Assembly (NCBI GenBank): GCA_021234155.1
Contig: JAJEKV010000014.1
Coordinates: forward strand, 8,759,563-8,823,562
DNA from: Isoetes taiwanensis
Taxonomy: Eukaryota; Streptophyta; Lycopodiopsida; Isoetales; Isoetaceae
Reading direction: 5' to 3'
DNA: 64,000 nucleotides
Shown here: positions 56,690-64,000 of the stretch, piece by piece
Numbering within the stretch: the stretch's first letter is position 1
Layout: every line of letters starts with the position of its first letter
The notes under the pieces: model-generated
The model's database searches: none
What the model was told of the DNA's origin: nothing
The model's input: the letters and a program-made list of their open reading frames with translations, nothing else
Made by a program: the position numbers and the translations under genes

Positions 56690-57040
56690 TTATAATAATC
56701 CTGGCATTTTGCCATGATCTGTTTTTACCGCCTGACATACCTGGCACTGTAATACATAAGATTTTACATCTTGTTTCATACCAGGCCAAAAGAATTGTCT
56801 TTTACCCAATTCGTATGTCTTCCACTCCTCCCCGTGCCCTGCTTGTGGGGTATTATGGTATTCATAAAGAATCTCCTTCCTAAGATTCTCTACTAAGAAA
56901 ACATAAATCCGTCCCTTATAGAAACATAAATCGTCATTTCGTGCCCAAAGAGAACCTTCTCTTTTGGAATGAAATGGATCTTGATCCTTCTCATACAAAT
57001 CCCTGATTTGTTGGAAGCGATCCCATTCTAGAGATGTCAA
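56690..57040 (-). pseudogene. Gypsy integrase zinc-binding (H2C2) region
   Basis: The frame reads LRKEILYEYHNTPQAGHGEE, then YELGKRQFFWPGMKQDVKSY, then CQVCQAVKTDHGKMPGLL and a stop. The H...H...CxxC arrangement is the retroviral-type integrase zinc finger. The stop comes from a small deletion just before the core domain. Confidence 0.85.
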
Positions 57041-57049
57041 TGACAGTAA

Positions 57050-57957
57050 TACCCCACATCAAGTCATTCCATTAATTTTTTTTATTCTGGAAAGTGCATC
57101 TGCAACTGGGTTATCTTTCCCAGGGGTATGCCGAATCTCAAAGTGAAATTCATGTAAGAAATCCAACCAGCGCGCTTGTCTGGGACTTATTTCTGCTTGA
57201 CTTTGCAGAAATTTCAATGGTTTATGATCAGTGAACACAATAAACTTGCGTGGCTCTTTGTTGGTCCCTGACCTTAAGTAATGCCGCCAAGTTTTTAAGG
57301 CATGAACTATGGCCAACAACTCTTGTTCATATGTGGCATAGTTCCTTTATGCCGGATTTAATTTACGACTCTCATAAGCCACAACATGCCCTTGTTGCAT
57401 CAGAACTGCTCCCAGAGCTTGTCCACATGCGTCAGTATAACTTCAAAGGGCAAATTTAAATCTGGAATTTTCAGAATTGGTTCACTTGAAAGTAAATTCT
57501 TGATTCGTTCAAAAGACATCTTTTGCTCCTTCCCCCATACAAAGGGTTGACCTTTCTTAAGTAGGTCTGTAAGGGGGGCAACCACCTTTGAAAACTTTGG
57601 AATGAATTTCCTATAATAAGTGGCTAAGCCTAAGAAACTTCTTATATCGGGAACATCTATAAGTTTTGGCCATTCCCTTATGGCTCGTACTTTGTCCGGA
57701 TCTGGGGTCAAACCCTTTTCCGAGACTATGTGTCCCAGGTATACCACTTGTTGTTTTAGAAATTCACATTTGGAAATTTTGGCATAAAGTTTGTGCTCCC
57801 GGAGCATCATCAACACCTTCCAAGTGCTCCTCTTTACTCCTTGAGTAAATCAGAATATCATCCAGGAATATTGTATAAATTTGTCTAGATACCCCTGAAA
57901 AACAGTGTTCATCAGGCACATAAATGTGGCTGGGGCATTTGTTAATCCAAAGGGCAT
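57050..57957 (-). pseudogene. Gypsy reverse transcriptase C-terminal part and RNase H
   Basis: From the solo LTR boundary leftward: [29 protein letters not shown] (catalytic DD, shifted one base), HKLYAKISKCEF, VVYLGHIVSEKGLTPDP, SFLGLATYYRKFIPKFSKV, then RNase H with FIVFTDHKPLKFLQSQAEIS and HTPGKDNPVADALSRI. Two or three frame changes are needed. It is continuous with the N-terminal RT at 63526 once the insertion and its GGCAT duplication are discounted. Confidence 0.85.
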
Positions 57958-58353
57958 TGTTGCCCCTAAAGGGCAACATGGCAACCATATCACACCTAGA
58001 TGCCAACGTTTGCAAAGTCAACTCCCATGGACATCATCAAGTCAAAGCTACATGAAGATTGGAAGACACTTATTTGAAGTTTGGAAGACATCATGCTTAG
58101 AAGTTTGGAAGACCTTCATCACCAAAATAAAAAAAATTGAGAAAAATGGTAGTCAAATGGTTATACAAGTCAAGTCACAAGATACATCACCAAAGTCAAC
58201 CACAAGGTACTTGTTGGAAATGACAAAATTATGTGTCATGTGATATTCTAATCTATGAGAAGCAGTGGCAGTAGATTAGAGTTGTTAAATGGTGTCATGT
58301 TATTCAAAGCTATGCAGTTGAATGGGGGAGACCTATGAGAAGCAGTGGCAGTA

Positions 58354-58380
58354 GGTCAAAGTCAAAGTCAAAGTCAAAGG
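58354..58380 (-). promoter_or_regulatory. Cluster of four W-box motifs in the copia LTR
   Basis: The plus strand has GGTCAA followed by three AGTCAA units. On the minus strand this is TTGACT three times and TTGACC once, the WRKY-factor W-box. The cluster is repeated in all five LTR segments (near 58354, 59118, 59885, 60637 and 61394). Confidence 0.6.
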
Positions 58381-58450
58381 TGGCGGGCACACCCTACCCG
58401 GGTGTTGCTGGGCTCGCTAGAAACACGCAGACACCCCCTGCCCGCCACCA

Positions 58451-58936
58451 ATGCATTTTGGTATAGTATTTAATGAAACCAACTTGCAATTGCAGGCTTA
58501 TTGTGATGTTGATTGGGGAGGAGATTTAGATAAACGAAAATCAACTTCAGGGTATGTTGTTTTATTAGGTGGAGCCCCAGTTGCTTGGAAGTGCAAAAAG
58601 CAAAGCAGCATTGCTTTATCTAGTGCTGAAGCTGAGTACAACTCAGCAGCCCTGTTGACTAAGGAACTTATTTGGGAAAGAAGGCTTATGGCAGAATTTG
58701 GATTTGCTCAAAGAGGACCAACAATCATTTATTGTGATAATACTAGCTGTATTGCCATGACAAAAAATCCAGTTTTGCACGAAAGGTCAAAACACATTGA
58801 AATGGAAGTTCATTTTATCAGAGATATGGTCAAAAGAAATCAAGTGCATTTGACCTATGTTAGTACAGCTGATCAAAGAGCAGATATTCTTACAAAGGCT
58901 CTACCTTTATCCAGATTCCAGGAAATAAGGAAATAG
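58451..58936 (+). CDS. Copia RNase H domain, array unit 1
   Basis: An uninterrupted frame of 161 residues with the full copia RNase H. MHFGIVFNETNLQLQAYCDV carries the first Asp (YCD), followed by DKRKSTSGYVVLLGG, the Glu in ALSSAEAEYNSAAL, the Asp in IIYCDNTSCIAM, and HIEMEVHFIRDMVKRN with DQRADILTKALPLSRF. It would degrade RNA in RNA-DNA hybrids. It ends at a TAG (58934-58936) that is TTG in the other units. The frame lacks upstream RT and starts at a chance ATG, so an autonomous function is unlikely. Confidence 0.8.
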   Translation: MHFGIVFNETNLQLQAYCDVDWGGDLDKRKSTSGYVVLLGGAPVAWKCKKQSSIALSSAEAEYNSAALLTKELIWERRLMAEFGFAQRGPTIIYCDNTSCIAMTKNPVLHERSKHIEMEVHFIRDMVKRNQVHLTYVSTADQRADILTKALPLSRFQEIRK

Positions 58937-59213
58937 TTACAATGTGATGACAGGGAATATCACATGAAGGGGGAATGTTGGAAATGACAAAATTATGTGT
59001 CATGTGATATTCTAATCTATGAGAAGCAGGGCGATGGATTAGAGTTGTTAAATGGTGTCATGTTATTCAAAGCTATGCAGTTGAATGGGGGAGACCTATG
59101 AGAAGCAGTGGCAGTAGGTCAAAGTCAAAGTCAAAGTCAAAGGTGGCGGGCACACCCTACCCGAGTGTTGCTGGGCTCGCTAGAAACACGCAGACACCCC
59201 CTGCCCGCCACCA

Positions 59214-60508
59214 ATGCATTTTGGTATAGTATTTAATGAAACCAACTTGCAATTGCAGGCTTATTGTGATGTTGATTGGGGAGGAGATTTAGATAAACGA
59301 AAATCAACTTCAGGGTATGTTGTTTTATTAGGTGGAGCCCCAGTTGCTTGGAAGTGCAAAAAGCAAAGCAAAGCATTGCTTTATCTAGTCTTTGAAGCCG
59401 AAAGTACAACTCGCAGCCACATTGACTAAGGAACTTATTTGGGAAAGAAGGCTTATGGCGTAATTTGGATTTGCTCAAAGAGGACCAACAATCATTTATT
59501 GTGATAATACTAGCTGTATTGCCATGACAAAAAATCCAGTTTTGCACGAAAGGTCAAAACACATTGAAATGGAAGTTCATTTTATCAGAGATATGGTCAA
59601 AAGAAATCAAGTGCATTTGACCTATGTTAGTACAGCTGATCAAAGAGCAGATATTCTTACAAAGGCTCTACCTTTATCCAGATTCCAGGAAATAAGGAAA
59701 TTGTTACAATGTGATGACAGGGAATATCACATGAAGGGGGAATGTTGGAAATGACAAAATTATGTGTCATGTGATATTCTAATCTATGAGAAGCAGTGGC
59801 AGTAGATTAGAGTTGTTAAATGGTGTCATGTTATTCAAAGCTATGCAGTTGAATGGGGGAGACCTATGAGAAGCAGTGGCAGTAGGTCAAAGTCAAAGTC
59901 AAAGTCAAAGGTGGCGGGCACACCCTACCCGGGTGTTGCTGGGCTCGCTAGAAACACGCAGACACCCCCTGCCCGCCACCAATGCATTTTGGTATAGTAT
60001 TTAATGAAACCAACTTGCAATTGCAGGCTTATTGTGATGCTGATTGGGGAGGAGATTTAGATAAACGAAAATCAACTTCAGGGTATGTTGTTTTATTCCA
60101 GTTGCTTGGAAGTGCAAAAAGCAAAGCAGCATTGCTTTATCTAGTGCTGAAGCTGAGTACAACTCGTGACCACATTGACTAAGGAACTTATTTGGGAAAG
60201 AAGGCTTATGGCAGAATTTGGATTTGCTCAAAGAGGACCAACAATCATTTATTGTGATAATACTAGTTTGTATTGCCATGACAAAAATCCCGGTTTTGCA
60301 CGAAAGGTCAAAACACATTGAAATGGAAGTTCATTTTATCAGAGATATGGTCAAAAGAAATCAAGTGCATTTGACCTATGTTAGTACAGCTGATCAAAGA
60401 GCAGATATTCTTACAAAGGCTCTACCATTATCCAGATTCCAGGAAATAAGGAAATTGTTACAATGTGATGACAGGGAATATCACATGAAGGGGGAATGTT
60501 GGAAATGA
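59214..60508 (+). pseudogene. Copia RNase H, array units 2 and 3
   Basis: Unit 2 (59214-59754) and unit 3 (59982-60508) repeat unit 1, but each is frameshifted around the segment that is SSAEAEYNSAAL in unit 1. The C-terminal half (HIEMEVHFIRDMVKRN to KGECWK) is intact in both. The changes are at GCAGCA, GTGCTGAAGCTGAG and CAGCAG, all CHG-rich. Confidence 0.8.
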
Positions 60509-60732
60509 CAAAATTATGTGTCATGTGATATTCTAATCTATGAGAAGCAAAGCGATGATTAGAGTTGTTAAATGGTGTCATGTTATTCAAAGCTATGCAG
60601 TTGAATGGGGGAGACCTATGAGAAGCAGTGGCAGTAGGTCAAAGTCAAAGTCAAAGTCAAAGGTGGCGGGCACACCCTACCGGGTGTTCGCTGGGCTCGC
60701 TAGAAACACGCAGACACCCCCTGCCCGCCACC

Positions 60733-61262
60733 AATGCATTTTGGTATAGTATTTAATGAAACCAACTTGCAATTGCAAAGGCTTATTGTGATCTTTGATT
60801 GGGGAGGAGATTTAGATAAACGAAAATCAACCCGTGGTATGTTGTTTTATTCGGTTGCTTGGAAGTGCAAAAAGCAAAGCAAAGATTGCTTTATCTAGTC
60901 TTGAAGCCGAAAGTACAACTCAAAGAGCCTCGTTGACTAAGGAACTTATTTGGGAAAGAAGGCTTATGGCGAGAATTTGGATTTGCTCAAAGAGGACCAA
61001 CAATCATTTATTGTGATAATACTAGTCAGTATTGCCATGACAAAAATCCGTTTTCAACGAAAGGTCAAAACACATTGAAATGGAAGTTCATTTTATCAGA
61101 GATATGGTCAAAAGAAATCAAGTGCATTTGACCTATGTTAGTACAGTGATCAAAGAGCGATATTCTTACAAAGGCTCTACCTTTATCCGATTCCGTGAAA
61201 TAAGGAAATTGTTACAATGTGATGACAGGGAATATCACATGAAGGGGGAATGTTGGAAATGA
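60733..61262 (+). pseudogene. Copia RNase H, array unit 4
   Basis: The most altered unit, with frame changes near 60780, 60835, 60895 and 61050. MEVHFIRDMVKRNQVHLTYV is readable from 61080. The same CHG-containing positions are affected as in units 2 and 3. It runs through the purine tract GAAGGGGGAA into the full LTR at 61251. Confidence 0.75.
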
Positions 61263-61770
61263 CAAAATTATGTGTCATGTGATATTCTAATCTATGAGAA
61301 GCAGTGGCAGTAGATTAGAGTTGTTAAATGGTGTCATATTATTCAAAGCTATGCAGTTGAATGGGGGAGACCTATGAGAAGCAGTGGCAGTAGGTCAAAG
61401 TCAAAGTCAAAGTCAAAGGTGGCGGGCACACCCTACTAGGGTGTTCTTTGGGCGGGCTAGAAGCTAGAAACACGCAGACACCCCCTGCCCGCCACTTAGG
61501 GTTTTGGGTTGACTGGTCAATGGGTCAAAGTCAACGACAGCTGGAAGATAAGGACAGCAGGGCATCCTATTATTTAGGCAAGTTGAAAAACTTTCTATAT
61601 GAAGGGCATGCACGATTTGACAAGTGGATTTAATAAGAATATAATGGATATGGAGATAAATGAGCTGTGTGCAGATACAGGCGTGGGTATGCAGCTTTAG
61701 GAGCGGGTGGGTTTGAAGGAGACAGAGTCTTGGCATACTTGGGTTCAAACCCCAAGCTCTGATTCTAACA
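61251..61770 (+). repeat. Complete copia LTR closing the array
   Basis: The LTR spans 520 bp, and only its first 236 bp are repeated in the array units. It contains the GTCAAA repeat (W-box cluster on the minus strand, about 61393-61420). Its right end contains a T-arm-like hairpin TTGGGTTCAAACCCCAA (61738-61754) followed by CTCTGATTCTAACA. Confidence 0.8.
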
Positions 61771-63525
61771 GTACTCTTTTTCAAAGTCAAATTTGGATCT
61801 CACATAGCTAGAACACTTTTGGGTAATGAAGATTGGAAGATTTGAAGACCCCCATGGTGATCTAGAATTTTTGGCCTTAGTTTATTCCCATCCCCACCGT
61901 TCTATACTTTGCTCCATTTTTTTGCCTTGATTCATCATCTCTTTCACCCTTATCTCATATTTCCATCATATCTCCCTTATCTTGCCATAAAGAACATCCC
62001 CATCCCATATTTCCATCACATTTCCTTTTCTCGCCATAAGACCATGACTTTGACCATTTTTTTAAAATACATTTTCCTAGATCAAAATCAAGGCCTAGGG
62101 TTATGTGGTCAAACCATCTCATCTATTTCATTTCCATAACATACTTGGCCTTTACTTTTGAAGGAAAAACCCTACCATGGAATATTAAAATTCTAGGGGT
62201 ATGATTAGGGTATCACTCTAAATCCCTTAAAGATGCTCCATGCCACGTGGCAAAGCCAGATATGCCCCCCAATTCTTGGAAAGCATCTCAAAAAGATTCC
62301 TAAGGTTCCAAAAAAATTCAAAGGTTTGATTTTTTTTGTTAAACCTTTGAAAATTAAATTTTTAAAAGCACGGAATCTCGAAAGATACTCGAAAGATGCT
62401 CGCGAGATTCCCTCAAAAAACCCTAAAAATAGGAAATCCGTTCGAACTGGCCAGATTCCTCCATTACTGCCTTCATTTCCTCTCGAATCCTTGTTTCCCA
62501 CTTCTCAGCTACCCAACAAACCCATAATTAAGGCCTAAGATTCCGGATCCATTCAAAATTGAAATAAATCCCGGGGTGATCAACAGAGAATTTTCGAAGG
62601 CCCAAAAGTGATCAAGGAAGTTTCAAAGCTAGCAAGAAGCAGATCCGAGCATCCCTGAGTTCCTTATGCACTCCCTCAATTGGAAAATTATTCCATTTAG
62701 GAAAATTCTCCATTATTATTTTGACAATATGAAGAGCTGTGTCTAGGAAGTTCTTAATTACTTTTTGATATAGCCCCGTGATGTTTATGACTTGAAATAC
62801 CAATTTTCATTGATTACTTTCTCAAAAGTTCCATCTGATACAATTTCTAGCAATTTTTCCTCATTCAAAAATCCAAAAATCATATTTTCTCGCATATATT
62901 GCTTCACCATCGAGTTGCACTTCATACTCATGATATATAGCACCTGTGTGCTTTGGAAAAACTCAAAAAAACCATTTGAATCCAAAGTTACAAATTTTTG
63001 CGTGCTGTTTACAGTATTCTTGACTGTAAATTGGCAAATCTGCATGCAAATTCTATCTCTGTGTATTCAAATCCAACATTGACTGCATGCCCTCATTCTA
63101 GACCACAATCTGAAACTATTTGCTTTGGAATTTCTCAAAAAACCTTTCAGGAACTCGAGTTACAAATTTTTGAGCTCTGATTTGCAGTCTGACTTGTATT
63201 GACCAAAAATTGACCTGAGTTTGGACTTGAATAGCTCTCAGATCCTAGCTCTGACTTTGTCAAAAATTTCACCATTGCATTCCAACAAGCAACCAGACCA
63301 AGGAAAAAGGTCAAGATCTAACAGCAATAGTTCTTGATCCACTGCTACATAAATCCAGAATTGGGAAGGTATGAGTATTTGATTCTTTTGCATGCCGTGG
63401 CCTGTTTTTTCGTGAAAAGACTGATCACCTTAAGTGATCTGGAGGTCCTAACCCCAACTTGAGCCTAAAGCTTGAGTTGGCTTTTTGAGTTTGACTCTTA
63501 AGCCAGGTTGAGGGTCAACAGGCAT

Positions 63526-64000
63526 GACCACAAATTCAAAATACCCTTGGTTGGTTCGAAAGGCCATTTTAGGTTCATCTCCTTCCCTAATGCTAATTTG
63601 GTGATATCCATTTCTTAGGTCGATCTTGGAGAAATATTTTGCCCCCACCAATCGATCCATGATATCATCAATTCTAGGCAGTGGGTAGCGGTCTTTAATG
63701 GTGGCTTTATTCAAAGCCCTATAATCGATATACATGCGCATGTCCCCACCCTTTTTCTTTACAAGGAAGACAGGCGCCCCAAATCTAGGCCTTATGAAAC
63801 CCTTTTGGAGCAATTCTTGAATTTATTTTTTGACCTCTTCTTGCTCCAGGGGGCTAAGTCTATATGGCGCCCTGGCCACTGGCTTAGTTCCTAGTTCCAA
63901 TTCTATCTCGTGGGAGATTTCTCTCCATGGTACTCCTTCTAAGAGTTCTTCTGGGAACACATCCTATATTTATTAACAAACTCTCAAGCTTGTTATCCTT
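63526..64000 (-). CDS. Gypsy reverse transcriptase N-terminal part (truncated by window)
   Basis: Right to left: [95 protein letters not shown], and [14 protein letters not shown] at the insertion site. These are RT blocks 1-4, including the first catalytic Asp (KIDL). One stop lies near 63820 (IQE region). The gene continues beyond the right edge. Confidence 0.85.

Larger units (their letters stand above)
58212..61770 (+). mobile_element. Derived copia element: tandem partial-LTR/RNase H array
   Basis: The element starts TGTTGGAAATG and ends GATTCTAACA with the target duplication GTACT (58207-58211 and 61771-61775). Inside there is no gag, protease, integrase or RT. Instead a unit of LTR bases 1-236 joined to a copia RNase H segment is repeated four times, and the array ends in one complete LTR (61251-61770). 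Units start at 58212, 58976, 59743 and 60497. Confidence 0.88.
57958..63520. mobile_element. Solo LTR (~2.0 kb) nested in the gypsy RT
   Basis: The insertion starts TGTTGCCCC and ends GGGTCAACA, with GGCAT duplicated on both sides (57953-57957 and 63521-63525). It separates VVMP from FGLTNAP of the RT exactly. Removing the copia element inside leaves 1999 bp with no ORF, no primer site and no purine tract, as expected of a solo LTR left by LTR-LTR recombination. The copy is plain AT-rich sequence with several GTCAA motifs near the left end. Confidence 0.7.
54722..64000 (-). mobile_element. Chromodomain Ty3/gypsy element, minus strand, cut by the window end
   Basis: On the minus strand the order from right to left is RT (63990-63526 and 57957-57400), RNase H, H2C2, integrase core, chromodomain, purine tract and 3' LTR. 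The RT is split by a nested solo LTR. Gag, protease and the 5' LTR are outside the window. It is a different family from the element at 2845 and is less corrupted. Confidence 0.88.

Noticed and set aside
61660..61760. A tRNA gene
   Set aside because: Only the T-arm is convincing. No acceptor, D or anticodon arm can be paired, and the segment is the end of a copia LTR.
58212..61770. CRISPR-like array
   Set aside because: The regular repeats are about 760 bp of LTR and RNase H coding sequence in a eukaryotic TE, not short repeats with spacers.

Overview
This window is land-plant nuclear DNA made almost entirely of transposable elements. The evidence is LTR retrotransposons primed by initiator tRNA-Met, plant-type LINEs with a zf-RVT domain, a Helitron helicase remnant, candidate GT-AG exons, a plant-like kinase pseudogene, and no bacterial or organellar gene organisation. 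A non-angiosperm (fern, lycophyte or gymnosperm) seems plausible, but the species cannot be fixed from the sequence. I see no clearly intact single-copy host gene.

Layout. 1-1856: a LINE-like element with an L1-type ORF1 (RRM) and no visible ORF2. 1857-2260: the cysteine-rich N-terminal part of a DDE-type transposase family; its catalytic half reappears at 16446-17702. 2845-15677: a 12.8-kb chromodomain Ty3/gypsy element with 1.63-kb LTRs and a perfect TSD (TAAAA). It carries extra ORFs upstream of gag, one of which begins with a histone H3-tail look-alike. 17719-24790: a minus-strand LINE 3' end and a minus-strand Helitron helicase that is cut in two by a 5.6-kb Ty1/copia element. 25977-28990: hairpins and a roughly 485-bp tandem unit split by a plus-strand LINE. 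29670-31604: a protein-kinase pseudogene whose 3' end is repeated three times.

Everything from gypsy integrase (about 11845) through the kinase tail (about 31604) is then repeated head-to-tail at 31605-51217. This 19.6-19.8-kb tandem duplication carries all the nested insertions with it. 51218-54600 is unique, mostly non-coding sequence with one good candidate exon and a SINE-like tail. 54722-64000 is a minus-strand chromodomain gypsy element running off the right edge. Its reverse transcriptase is split by a 2.0-kb solo LTR (TSD GGCAT). That solo LTR is itself invaded by a derived copia element (TSD GTACT) whose interior has become a tandem array of partial LTR plus RNase H.

A technical signal runs through the whole window. 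Near-identical copies differ mainly by small indels at CAG, CTG and CCG trinucleotides. That is the pattern expected if dense CHG methylation disturbed long-read base-calling, so many TE frameshifts here may be artefacts rather than mutations. The strongest biological lead is the H3-tail mimic in a retrotransposon that also encodes a chromodomain.
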